A DNA stretch of 64,000 nt from Pontibacter virosus (GTDB taxonomy: Bacteria; Bacteroidota; Bacteroidia; Cytophagales; Hymenobacteraceae): assembly GCF_003096355.1 (NCBI RefSeq), contig NZ_QEKI01000003.1, positions 124,001 to 188,000 on the forward strand, written 5' to 3'. Every line of letters starts with the position of its first letter. Positions within the stretch are counted from its first letter, which is position 1. The position numbers and the translations under genes were made by a program. The notes beneath the pieces were generated by a model. The model was given only the letters and a program-made list of their open reading frames with translations, searched no databases and was not told the origin of the DNA. This document shows positions 26,146-34,733 of this stretch, piece after piece.

Positions 26146-26715
26146 CTATCGCTGATCGGCAATTGGCAGTGAGTATACATACTGAGACAACTCACTTCGC
26201 ATTTGTCGGTAATTTTCGAAGTCACCGCGCAAGTAGTACCGTGTATTGCCAGATCCTGCCAAGGCTCCTATAACAGCACCGACTGTAGCTCCTGAAATGC
26301 CAACAGCCGCTATCGTACCTGACTTGCCCAAAACATCCAAACAGCCCCAGCTACTAGTGGAAGATGCGCAGGGGTCTTCGTACGTTATCCAGCCTAATAA
26401 TGACCCAGCTGCGAATCCTATGACGCCACTAATAAGGGCAGTGCGTGCAACGGCTCCATTTTTTCGAATCTTAAGCAAGAAAATTTCCTTAACGGGGTAG
26501 GAATGAAGCACGGGTTCCCCAATCAGTTGTCTCCTGTTAAACTGTGTCAAGGGCACAAATTGCAGCGCAGAATCCCCTAAATGTGTAAGTACACCAACCA
26601 ACTGTAGCCCATTATGTGTGGTAACCTGTACACGGTATAGTGATTGATTTTTAGATTGGCTGTGTCCACTGTTGAACGCAAACAACAGCAGCATGAGTAG
26701 TACAGCTTTCATCAT
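26146..26715 (-). CDS. Exported hypothetical protein with glycine-zipper segments
   Basis: A 189-residue protein with a signal peptide (1-19, MMKAVLLMLLLFAFNSGHS). Residues about 25-90 form a beta-rich domain (YRVQVTTHNGLQLVGVLTHLGDSALQFVPL), like small Sm/PRC-like barrels seen in Bacteroidota exported proteins. Two Gly-rich hydrophobic stretches follow (ALISGVIGFAAGSLLGWI and GISGATVGAVIGALAG) on either side of a loop with two cysteines that could pair. It is probably membrane- or envelope-associated. No function is recognised. It ends 20 bp before the GNAT gene. Confidence 0.65.
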   Translation of the reverse strand: MMKAVLLMLLLFAFNSGHSQSKNQSLYRVQVTTHNGLQLVGVLTHLGDSALQFVPLTQFNRRQLIGEPVLHSYPVKEIFLLKIRKNGAVARTALISGVIGFAAGSLLGWITYEDPCASSTSSWGCLDVLGKSGTIAAVGISGATVGAVIGALAGSGNTRYYLRGDFENYRQMRSELSQYVYSLPIADQR

Positions 26716-26940
26716 TCATAGAGGTTAGAAGTCAATAGTTAGCTAACAAGGAGGCTATCTTTTAAGTACGTATATATTTGTAAATAAGTAAATATTATAT
26801 TTGATTATTTAAAGTTTATTCATCGTGATTTAATTGCTTAAATCTTTGTTGTCTTGCATATACTGAGGCGGGAGTTGATGGGATAGGACAATATCAATGT
26901 ATTTAAGGCCGGACCTTTTTGTTCAGCCTTAAAAATATTC
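26716..26940. other. AT-rich intergenic region
   Basis: This stretch separates the 26146-26715 gene from the end of the nuo operon. It contains TATATTTG and other AT-rich words and a small hairpin (AAGGC...GCCTT, near 26909-26935) before the strong terminator at 26941. No gene was seen. Confidence 0.5.
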
Positions 26941-26984
26941 ATAAACAGTAAAGCCCTCCTTGTCAGAAGGGCTTTACTGTTTAT
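26941..26984 (-). terminator. Terminator of the nuo operon
   Basis: A perfect 17-bp stem, ATAAACAGTAAAGCCCT against AGGGCTTTACTGTTTAT, with a 10-nt loop, 15 bp beyond the nuoN stop codon. It has AT-rich flanks on both sides and could act in either direction. Confidence 0.8.
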
Positions 26985-26998
26985 TCCAATATGCCATT

Positions 26999-28453
26999 CT
27001 AGGGCGCAGCTGTTACAAGTAGCCCCTGTATCACTTGCAACAGACCTGAAGGGTATACACCTATGTAAACCAGCAGCAATGCTAATATTGTCAGCGTACC
27101 CACACTCGCCACATAGATGGAAGGCCGCAGTTTGCCGCGCGGCTCGACTTGTGTTTCCGCTTCAGGCTGCTGGAACATGACAGCCACAATGCGGATGTAG
27201 TAGAAGAGGCCGATCACGCTGTTGAGCGCCAGCATAACTACCAGTAGCCAGAGCTGCGTGTTGACACCGGCAGCCAGAATGTAAAACTTACCGACAAAAC
27301 CCGCTGTGAGCGGTATACCTGCCAGCGAGAGCAGCATAGCCGTGAAGACTGCCGCAGTCCAGGGTCTGCGCCAGAGCAGGGCCCGGTAATCTTCCAATTG
27401 CTCGGCATCGCGCTCCTTATCGGAAAGCATCGCGACTACACCAAAAGCCCCGACAGTCGTGATGAAATAGGCCACGAGGTAGAAAGTCACCGCTTCTACA
27501 CCCATCTGGTTGCCGGCCAGAAAAGCCACCAGCAAATAGCCAAGGTGTGCGATAGAAGAGTAAGCGAGGATGCGTTTGACATTTCGCTGCAGCAAAGCCA
27601 GTAGGTTACCTGCCAGCATAGAAGCGATGGCGACGATGGTGAAGATCAGCACAAGGGTAGGGTAGCGGAAACCGTCTACTTCCATGAAAAAGCGAATCAG
27701 CACACCCAGCACACCGCCTTTTGAAACGGTGGCGATGAAAGCGGTCACTGGTGCCGGAGCGCCTTCATATACATCCGGTGCCCACATGTGAAAAGGCACG
27801 ACACTCAGCTTAAACCCAATACCGACGATCATCAACCCGAAGCCGGTAAGTAACAGCAGCGGTAGTTCGGTAAAGCCTGCGATAGCAGCGGCTATACCTG
27901 CAAATTCCATGGTGCCGGTGCTGGCGTAAACCAGCGCCATTCCAAAGAGAAGAAAAGCAGAGGAGAAAGCAGCCAGGATCAAGTATTTTATACCTGCTTC
28001 GTCCGAGCGTTCACGGGTGCGCAGATAAGCGATGAGGGCATAGAGCGAAACGCTGAGAATTTCCAGACCTAAAAACAGTGAGGCGAAATGGGTGCTGATG
28101 ACGAGCACACAGGACCCGATGGTAGCCAGCAGGAGCAGGAGGTAATACTCCTCCTTACGTTCTTCCCGTTGCTCAAAGTAGGCGTAGGACAGCATGCTGA
28201 TGAGCAGGGCCGTAAGCAGAATCATGCCGATGTAAAACACGCCGAAACCGTCCATGACAAGCAGCGGCTCGATGGTATAGCGTCCCACGTCCCGCAATTC
28301 AAACAGCGAAGCAAAAGCCGCTAAAAAAGATACGGCCGTGATCACGTACATGATTTTGTGGTTGCGCCCCACGGCTATCACCAGCATGGACACCAGCACC
28401 GCAAAGGTGAGGATGAGCAAGGGCATGAGGTGTTGGAAATCAGTCAAGGTCAT
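26999..28453 (-). CDS. nuoN: NADH-quinone oxidoreductase subunit N
   Basis: A 484-residue, 14-helix antiporter-like membrane subunit, matching E. coli NuoN in length (485). The proton-channel core is visible: SVSLYALIAYL in helix 5 region, GIGFKLSVVPFHMWAPDVYEGAPAPVTAFIATVSKGG with the key lysines, and the broken helix with NVKRILAYSSIAHLGY. It forms part of the membrane arm and pumps protons. It is the last gene of the nuo operon, 6 bp after nuoM, and is followed by a strong terminator. Confidence 0.95.
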   Translation of the reverse strand: MTLTDFQHLMPLLILTFAVLVSMLVIAVGRNHKIMYVITAVSFLAAFASLFELRDVGRYTIEPLLVMDGFGVFYIGMILLTALLISMLSYAYFEQREERKEEYYLLLLLATIGSCVLVISTHFASLFLGLEILSVSLYALIAYLRTRERSDEAGIKYLILAAFSSAFLLFGMALVYASTGTMEFAGIAAAIAGFTELPLLLLTGFGLMIVGIGFKLSVVPFHMWAPDVYEGAPAPVTAFIATVSKGGVLGVLIRFFMEVDGFRYPTLVLIFTIVAIASMLAGNLLALLQRNVKRILAYSSIAHLGYLLVAFLAGNQMGVEAVTFYLVAYFITTVGAFGVVAMLSDKERDAEQLEDYRALLWRRPWTAAVFTAMLLSLAGIPLTAGFVGKFYILAAGVNTQLWLLVVMLALNSVIGLFYYIRIVAVMFQQPEAETQVEPRGKLRPSIYVASVGTLTILALLLVYIGVYPSGLLQVIQGLLVTAAP

Positions 28454-28459
28454 GGCTTG

Positions 28460-30085
28460 TCAATTTGAAGATTTGAAAATTTGTAGATATGAAGATGGCT
28501 TCGCTTCTTTTGGCTTTTTCGTGCCAAATGTCTTTTCAGGAATGGCCTCCATTTCAATTCTATCCATGCGTGCAATAGGCGCCTGTTCTATTAGAGGTTC
28601 GGTATAGGCCTGCAGTTGCTCCTGTATGCTGGGTCTCGCAGTGTCGAGGATTGGTTGCGGATAGAGACCGAGCCACAGGATCATCACGACCATAGGTATG
28701 GCAATCAGCATTTCGCGGGCGTTTAGGTCGGGTAGCGGTTGCTCCATGCGGTTGGCTTCGAAGAAGATCTTCTGCATGATGCGCAGGGAGTAAATCGTGG
28801 CCATGACCAAGCCGATGGTCGCGAAAGCCGTCAGCCAGTTGTTGGCTTGCCACGAGCCAACCAAGGTCAGGAATTCTGCAATGAAGTTGCCGAGTCCGGG
28901 CAGACCGAGCGAGGCCATGACAAAGATGAGCGCGATGACGCCCATCTTGGGAGCCGTGGACCAGAAGCCGCCCATCTGTCGTATGTCGCGGGTATGGAGG
29001 CGCTCGTAGAGGAAGCCGGCGATGATGAAGAGAGCGCCGGTGCTCAAGCCGTGCGTAATCATCTGCATGACCACGCCCTGCAGCGCCCATTCGTTGAATG
29101 AGAATACACCCAGTATCACAAAGCCCATGTGGCTCACGCTGGTATAGGCGACCAGCCGTTTGAGGTCAGTTTGTGAGAAAGCCAGAATCGCTCCGTAGAT
29201 GATACCGATCACCCCCAGCAGCATGGCCCAAGGCGCGAACTCCACAGTAGCCATCGGGAAGAGTGGCAGCACAAAGCGAAGCAGTCCGTAAGCACCGGTT
29301 TTGAGCAATAGTCCAGCCAGAATCACACTACCAGCCGTTGGGGCTTCGGAGTGTGCGTCGGGCAGCCAGGAGTGGAAAGGCACGACCGGTAGCTTTACTA
29401 GAAATGCCGCCAAAAAACCGAACATCAGCAAGCGAGCTGCTTCCGGTGCCAGCGTAGTGTTCAGCAATTCGAAATAGCTAAAGGTATAGACGCCCGTTTG
29501 GTTACCGTGAATAAAATAGAGTCCGAGTATGGCCAGCAACATCAGCAAGCCTGAAGCCTGCGTGAAGATGAAGAATTTGTAGGCGGCATACCGGCGGTTT
29601 TCATGTCCCCAGATGCCAATCAAAAAATACATCGGAATGAGCATGACTTCCCAGAAAAAGTAGAACAGGAAAAGGTCCATGGTGAGGAACACGCCCGTTA
29701 TACCTGCCAACACCCACAGCAAATTGAAGTGGAAAAAGGCGACTTTGGTCTGAATTTCCCGCCACGAAATAAGCACGGCAAGCAGCCCGATAAAAAAGGT
29801 AAGCAGCAGCATAAGTACGCTCAGACCGTCAACTGCCAGACTAAAACTAATGCCCCATTGCGGAATCCAGGGCTGGTCAAAACGCATGTACCAGGTGTGC
29901 CCCATTGATTGGTTGGAGCCTATTACGATCGCCAGAGGGTTCATCCAAATATATAGTGTTAGCACAAATACAGCCAGCACAGAGCCCAGGGCTACCCAAC
30001 GCGGCAGGGTGCGGTTCACTTTTCCGGAAATCCAGGCCAGCACGCCGCCGACCATCAGTATCACAATCAGCCAGACCAGTATCAT
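28460..30085 (-). CDS. nuoM: NADH-quinone oxidoreductase subunit M
   Basis: A 541-residue antiporter-like membrane subunit. Conserved features are FFFWEVMLIPMYFLIGIWG (helix 5 Glu), VKLPVVPFHSWLPDAHSEAPTAGSVILAGLLLKTGAYG and DLKRLVAYTSVSHMGF. The C-terminus is about 30 residues longer than E. coli NuoM (509), ending in a charged, Lys/Pro-rich tail (EKTFGTKKPKEAKPSS) that probably faces the cytoplasm. The start codon overlaps the nuoL stop by 4 bp. Confidence 0.95.
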   Translation of the reverse strand: MILVWLIVILMVGGVLAWISGKVNRTLPRWVALGSVLAVFVLTLYIWMNPLAIVIGSNQSMGHTWYMRFDQPWIPQWGISFSLAVDGLSVLMLLLTFFIGLLAVLISWREIQTKVAFFHFNLLWVLAGITGVFLTMDLFLFYFFWEVMLIPMYFLIGIWGHENRRYAAYKFFIFTQASGLLMLLAILGLYFIHGNQTGVYTFSYFELLNTTLAPEAARLLMFGFLAAFLVKLPVVPFHSWLPDAHSEAPTAGSVILAGLLLKTGAYGLLRFVLPLFPMATVEFAPWAMLLGVIGIIYGAILAFSQTDLKRLVAYTSVSHMGFVILGVFSFNEWALQGVVMQMITHGLSTGALFIIAGFLYERLHTRDIRQMGGFWSTAPKMGVIALIFVMASLGLPGLGNFIAEFLTLVGSWQANNWLTAFATIGLVMATIYSLRIMQKIFFEANRMEQPLPDLNAREMLIAIPMVVMILWLGLYPQPILDTARPSIQEQLQAYTEPLIEQAPIARMDRIEMEAIPEKTFGTKKPKEAKPSSYLQIFKSSN

Positions 30086-31968
30086 AGCAGTAGACTTATG
30101 GTTAGAATCATAATTGCCCCGACCACGATGCCCGCCACATAATTGCGCATAATGCCGGTTTGCGTTTGGGAAAAGAGCTGGTGCAGTCCCTGCGTCACAT
30201 TGGCGAGGAAAGTATAGAAAGAATCGATAAAGTCGTTTTTATTCACCTTCGATAGGTAGACATAAGGCCGCACAAACAGTGCGTCGTAGAGCTGGTCGAA
30301 GCCCCAACCCGAGTGCCAGAAATGGTGAATGGCCATAGCAAATTCAGAACGGTGTATGCTTTCGATAAGCTCGGGCTTTTTGTAGTAGAAGAGGTAAGCA
30401 ATGAAAATTCCGCCCAGCGATATCACGGCCGCGAGCAGCTGCAACATCCACTCAAACCGGTCAAAATCCGGCACCACGCTTACGGCCGGAAGGATAGGCG
30501 CAAGGAAGTCGGAGAACAGTACCACGTGCCCGAAATTGTGCGGCAGCTCAATGAAACCACCGGCAAAAGAAAGAACTGCTAGTATAATCAGCGGCACTGT
30601 AATCGCCATCGTCGGTTTATGCCCGACGTGGGTTTTCTCTTCACCATAAAAGGTGAGGAAGACCATCCGGAAGGTATAGATAGACGTGATGAATGCGCCT
30701 AGCAAGCCCGCCAGGTATAGCCAGATGTTGCCATTCTCACCCGCCAGTTGTAGCCACAGAATCTGGTCCTTACTATAGAATCCCGCCGACACCAGCGGAA
30801 AGGCCGCCAGCGAGGCGGCGCCTATCAGGAAGGTATAGAACACAACGGGCAGTTTCTTGCTCAGGCCACCCATCTTCCGCATGTCCTGTTCATGGTGCAG
30901 CGCCAGAATAATGGCTCCGGCACAAAGAAAAAGCAGCGCCTTGAAGAAGCCGTGGATCATGAAGTGGAATACACCCGATGACCAGGCACCTACGCCCAAA
31001 GCCAGAAACATGTAGCCCACTTGACTGATGGTGGAGTAGGCGAGCACCCGTTTGATATCGTACTGGGTGAGCGCCGCAAAACCCGCAATCAGCAAAGTAA
31101 CAGCGCCAATCACCGCTACGGCCATCATCGCCACCGGCGACAGCGCAAAAATCACGTGCATGCGGGCAATCAGGTATACACCGGCCGTCACCATCGTAGC
31201 GGCATGTATGAGCGCACTCACGGGTGTCGGGCCTGCCATGGCATCGGGCAACCAGGTCTGCAACGGCAACTGACCGGATTTTCCGACCGCACCGCCCAGC
31301 AAAAGCAGCGCAATAATCAGTGCTGTTTCGTTTCCGATGCTCCATACCTGCGCCGCTTCCGTGGAAATGCTTTGGATGTGCAAGGTGCCGAAGTGCTGGA
31401 AGAGCATGAACAAACCGATGGCCATGGCCGTGTCACCGACGCGGGTGATGATGAAGGCTTTTCGGGCCGCATAGACGTTGGCGGGCTCCTTGTACCAGAA
31501 GCCGATGAGCAGGTAGGAGCAGAGGCCCACGCCTTCCCAACCCAAGTATAGCAGGAGTAAATTATCGGCCATCACGAGCATCAGCATCGAGCCTACGAAG
31601 AGGTTCATGCAGGCAAAGAAGCGGGAATAATCCTTGTCTTCGGCCATGTACTCAGTGGAGTAGATGTGAATCAGAAACCCGACGAAAGTGATGACGAAAA
31701 TGAAGACCATCGAGAGCGCGTCGAGGTGGAAAGCAATGGAGGGACTGAAGCCCGCCACATCAAACCACTGCCAGACTTCCTGCCGAATAAAAGCCGGTCG
31801 GGAGCTGAGGTATTCTATACCCAGTACCAGCGTAACAGCGGCCGAAATGCCCACGCTCCCGACCCCAATGGTCGAGACCAGCGCACGTGAAATGCGGTTG
31901 CCGAAGAGCACCAGCAAAAGGGCGCCGGCAAAGGGCAGGGCGGGGATTAACCAGAGTAATTCTCCCAT
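30082..31968 (-). CDS. nuoL: NADH-quinone oxidoreductase subunit L
   Basis: A 628-residue distal antiporter-like subunit (E. coli 613). Typical motifs are FFACMNLFVGSMLMLVMADNLLLLYLGWEGVGLCSYLLIGFW, VGKSGQLPLQTWLPDAMAGPTPVSALIHAATMVTAGVYL and DIKRVLAYSTISQVGYM. The long lateral helix and final membrane helix account for the C-terminal about 100 residues. It lies 4 bp after nuoK and overlaps nuoM by 4 bp. Confidence 0.95.
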   Translation of the reverse strand: MGELLWLIPALPFAGALLLVLFGNRISRALVSTIGVGSVGISAAVTLVLGIEYLSSRPAFIRQEVWQWFDVAGFSPSIAFHLDALSMVFIFVITFVGFLIHIYSTEYMAEDKDYSRFFACMNLFVGSMLMLVMADNLLLLYLGWEGVGLCSYLLIGFWYKEPANVYAARKAFIITRVGDTAMAIGLFMLFQHFGTLHIQSISTEAAQVWSIGNETALIIALLLLGGAVGKSGQLPLQTWLPDAMAGPTPVSALIHAATMVTAGVYLIARMHVIFALSPVAMMAVAVIGAVTLLIAGFAALTQYDIKRVLAYSTISQVGYMFLALGVGAWSSGVFHFMIHGFFKALLFLCAGAIILALHHEQDMRKMGGLSKKLPVVFYTFLIGAASLAAFPLVSAGFYSKDQILWLQLAGENGNIWLYLAGLLGAFITSIYTFRMVFLTFYGEEKTHVGHKPTMAITVPLIILAVLSFAGGFIELPHNFGHVVLFSDFLAPILPAVSVVPDFDRFEWMLQLLAAVISLGGIFIAYLFYYKKPELIESIHRSEFAMAIHHFWHSGWGFDQLYDALFVRPYVYLSKVNKNDFIDSFYTFLANVTQGLHQLFSQTQTGIMRNYVAGIVVGAIMILTISLLL

Positions 31969-31972
31969 AGCG

Positions 31973-32281
31973 TTATCCTTTCATAAAGTTAGCCGCGTCG
32001 CTGTTGAGCGTCTTCAGCTGGTGATGAATCTGCAGTATCAGGGCCAGACCAACCGACACTTCGGCGGCGGCCATCGTGAGGATGAAGATGAACATGATCT
32101 GTCCGTCCGGCTGCGCCCAGTGGCTGCCCGCCACGATAAAGGCCAGCCCGGCGGCATTCAGCATTATCTCCACCGAGATGAGCATGAAAATGATGTTTCG
32201 GCGAATCATCACACTGATTAGCCCGAGCATGAAGAGCACGCCCGCCAGCAATAAACCGGTTTCCATAGGTATAGCACTCAT
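31973..32281 (-). CDS. nuoK: NADH-quinone oxidoreductase subunit K
   Basis: A 102-residue, three-helix membrane subunit (E. coli 100). It carries the conserved intramembrane glutamates in [15 protein letters not shown] and [17 protein letters not shown], which belong to the proton pathway. The start may be this ATG, which overlaps the nuoJ stop by 4 bp, or the Met five codons later (METGLLLAG). Confidence 0.95.
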   Translation of the reverse strand: MSAIPMETGLLLAGVLFMLGLISVMIRRNIIFMLISVEIMLNAAGLAFIVAGSHWAQPDGQIMFIFILTMAAAEVSVGLALILQIHHQLKTLNSDAANFMKG

Positions 32282-32838
32282 AGCACGGCGCTCCTTTCTT
32301 TTTGCGGTTCCTTTTCCTGCAGGAAGCGATGGATGACTTTCTTCTTCTGTCTACCCAAATGGTACGCCCCGACGATACCTGCCATCAACAGAATACCGGA
32401 GAGTTGCACGCCCAGCACATAAGGACCGTACAGCGCTAACCCGACAGCCCGTGCATCGACGTAGCTACCGGCAACGGCAGGCGCGGCTGGCATGTCGGCG
32501 ATGACCAACAGGTATACCAGTTCAGCGAGCAAGACGAAAGAGAGGAGGGCAGGGCCGACCCAGAGTTTAGGCTGGAGCCAAGCTTTTTCCTGTTCCACAT
32601 CTTCGCGGGTGAGGCTGAGCATCATAATCACGAAAATGATGAGTACTACGATGGCCCCGGCATACACGATGACTTCGAGCGCGGCCATGAAGGGGGCACC
32701 CATGGTGACGAACACCACGGCGACGGCCATAAAAGACACCACGAGGTAGAGCAGGGCATGAATCATGTTGTAGCGCGTGATGACCATGATAGTGGCCAGC
32801 ACGGCGACGGCTGCGGCTATATAAAATGTCAGTTCCAT
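32278..32838 (-). CDS. nuoJ: NADH-quinone oxidoreductase subunit J
   Basis: A 186-residue membrane subunit with five helices (E. coli 184). Recognisable are [51 protein letters not shown], with the pi-bulge helix 3, and a loop rich in charged residues before the last helix. The C-terminal tail [19 protein letters not shown] is strongly charged. The neighbours are 3 bp (nuoI) and -4 bp (nuoK) away. Confidence 0.94.
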   Translation of the reverse strand: MELTFYIAAAVAVLATIMVITRYNMIHALLYLVVSFMAVAVVFVTMGAPFMAALEVIVYAGAIVVLIIFVIMMLSLTREDVEQEKAWLQPKLWVGPALLSFVLLAELVYLLVIADMPAAPAVAGSYVDARAVGLALYGPYVLGVQLSGILLMAGIVGAYHLGRQKKKVIHRFLQEKEPQKERSAVL

Positions 32839-32841
32839 AGG

Positions 32842-33357
32842 CTATGGGAGTAAACTTTTGATATCAACTGGAGGTGCTTCGTTCTCGGCTTCGCCCTTTC
32901 CTTTTCCGCCGATGGCCAAGCCCGCTACCTTGTAGTAGTTGTAGCCATGGTACTTGCCCTGCCCGTTGATGAGAAGGTCTTCTTTCTCGTAGACAAGGTT
33001 CTGGCGATTGTACTCGCCCATCTCAAAATCAGGAATGAGTTGGATGGCGTAAGTCGGGCAGGCTTCTTCGCAGAAGCCGCAGAAAATGCAGCGCGAAAAG
33101 TTAATGCGGAAGAACTCGGGATAGCGTCGGCCGGTTGGGTCTTCGGTGGCCTGCAGAGCGATGCAGTCCACGGGGCATGCAGCGGCGCAGAGGTTGCAGG
33201 CCACGCAGCGCTCACCCCCATCCGGGTCACGCGACAACACAATGCGGCCCCGCCAACGCGTCGGGAGAATGGCCTTTTGCTCCGGATACTGGATGGTTTC
33301 CCGCTTGTGAAACGCATGCAGAAACGTGAGCCACATACTGCGCAATAAACTAAACAT
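32842..33357 (-). CDS. nuoI: NADH-quinone oxidoreductase subunit I
   Basis: A 171-residue ferredoxin-like subunit carrying two 4Fe-4S clusters (N6a, N6b). Motifs are [16 protein letters not shown] (about 52-67) and [16 protein letters not shown] (about 91-106). The N-terminal amphipathic helix touches the membrane arm. It links the peripheral arm to the quinone site. The 404-bp gap to nuoH upstream holds repeats only. Confidence 0.95.
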   Translation of the reverse strand: MFSLLRSMWLTFLHAFHKRETIQYPEQKAILPTRWRGRIVLSRDPDGGERCVACNLCAAACPVDCIALQATEDPTGRRYPEFFRINFSRCIFCGFCEEACPTYAIQLIPDFEMGEYNRQNLVYEKEDLLINGQGKYHGYNYYKVAGLAIGGKGKGEAENEAPPVDIKSLLP

Positions 33358-33761
33358 AAGTGCTCCTTTCGTTTATCGTTATATTTCAACTGTCACCTTG
33401 AAGGTATAGTCGATGTATTCTCCACAACTTTCCCCTTGAGGGGATTATAGGGGTGTCCATTATGCGCGATTGTCATCCCCCTGCCCCCCTTCCTTGTCGG
33501 TGGCTACCCCCTAGAGGGACTTTTCTCTCGCTCGCGTCCCGCGAATGTGCGCTATTTGGCGGACTCTGGCCGCTATGGTTTGTGCCTGTCGGTACAAGTG
33601 GCGGGACGCCACTGGATAGCTCACACTCGCCAGAGGCGAGCGAGGACGGAGTAGGCATTTAGCAGTGTACTTACCAACTAGCTTTATACCCCTATGGTCC
33701 CCTCAAGGGGACAGTCTCGTGTTGATCATTCCTCAACTCTCAAACTCCCAAACCCCTAAAC
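33358..33761. repeat. Repeat-filled gap inside the nuo operon (nuoH-nuoI)
   Basis: Two 23-nt arms (33433-33455 and 33688-33710) starting CCCCTTGAGGGG and ending CCCCTCAAGGGG form an inverted repeat with two mismatches, bracketing about 230 bp. Inside are GC-rich stretches (CTCGCTCGCGTCCCGC, GGCGGGACGCC, CTCGCCAGAGGCGAGCGAGG) that can form further hairpins. Near 33740 lies a CTCAAACTCCCAAACCCCTAAACTC run related to the repeat at 49806 and 50029. Small open frames here lack any family signal and are not called genes. Confidence 0.7.
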
Positions 33762-34733
33762 TCACCTAAACCCATCATTCAACCACAACAACACCCCCGC
33801 CGTCACCACCAGATTCAGCAAGGTCAGTGGCAGCAAATACTTCCATCCGTACTCCATCAATTGGTCGTAGCGTGGTCTTGGCATAGAGGCGCGTAACAGA
33901 ATAAATACACCCAAGAAGAAAGCTGTCTTCAGAATAAACCAGACGATGTGCGGCAGGAAATCAGGGCCGAGCCAGCCGCCGAAAAACAGGACCACCATCA
34001 TGCACGAGATAACCGTAATGCCCATGTACTCTCCGATGAAGAACATGCCGAATTTCATACCGGAGTACTCCGAGTGAAAACCAGCTACCAGTTCACTTTC
34101 CGCTTCCGGCACGTCGAAAGGAAGGCGGTGCGTTTCGGCTATACCTGCTATGAAGAAGATGACGAAGCCGATGATTTGCGGCACCACAAACCACAAGCCC
34201 CGCTGCGCTTCCACAATGGTACTGAGGTTGAACGAACCCGCCATCAGCACTACACCCATCAGCGACAAACCCATGAACACTTCATAGGAAATCATCTGCG
34301 CCGCGCCGCGCATGGCGCCGAGCAAACTATACTTGTTATTAGAGGCCCAGCCACCCAGAATAATACTATAAGCGCCCATCGACGACATCGCCAGAAAGAA
34401 TAGCAAACCGATGTTGAGGTCAGCTACCACGATGCCCGGAGCGAAGGGAATGACCACGAACGACATCAGCACAGTGACTACCACAATGGCCGGAGCCAGA
34501 ATGAAAACCGGTTTATCGGCGAACGGCGGAATCCAGTCCTGTTTGAAGAATAGCTTAATGGAGTCAGCCGCCACAATCAGCAAGCCGAAGGGACCTGCGC
34601 GGTTGGGTCCATACCTGTCCTGGAACAGAGCCAGACCGCGTCGCTCTACCCAGATAAGCAATGCCGCCACGTTGAGCATGACAAAAAGCACGCCGCCTAT
34701 AATCAGTAAGTAGTTTGGGGTTGCTGTTTCCAT
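33762..34733 (-). CDS. nuoH: NADH-quinone oxidoreductase subunit H
   Basis: A 323-residue, eight-helix membrane subunit (E. coli 325) that lines the quinone chamber. Conserved segments are [84 protein letters not shown] and [24 protein letters not shown]. The start overlaps the nuoG coding end by 31 bp in another frame, a long overlap that suggests tight coupling. Confidence 0.95.
   Translation of the reverse strand: METATPNYLLIIGGVLFVMLNVAALLIWVERRGLALFQDRYGPNRAGPFGLLIVAADSIKLFFKQDWIPPFADKPVFILAPAIVVVTVLMSFVVIPFAPGIVVADLNIGLLFFLAMSSMGAYSIILGGWASNNKYSLLGAMRGAAQMISYEVFMGLSLMGVVLMAGSFNLSTIVEAQRGLWFVVPQIIGFVIFFIAGIAETHRLPFDVPEAESELVAGFHSEYSGMKFGMFFIGEYMGITVISCMMVVLFFGGWLGPDFLPHIVWFILKTAFFLGVFILLRASMPRPRYDQLMEYGWKYLLPLTLLNLVVTAGVLLWLNDGFR

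Noticed and set aside
33453..33662. Small open frames in the nuoH-nuoI gap
   Set aside because: They lie within inverted-repeat sequence, on both strands, with no conserved motif or plausible start.
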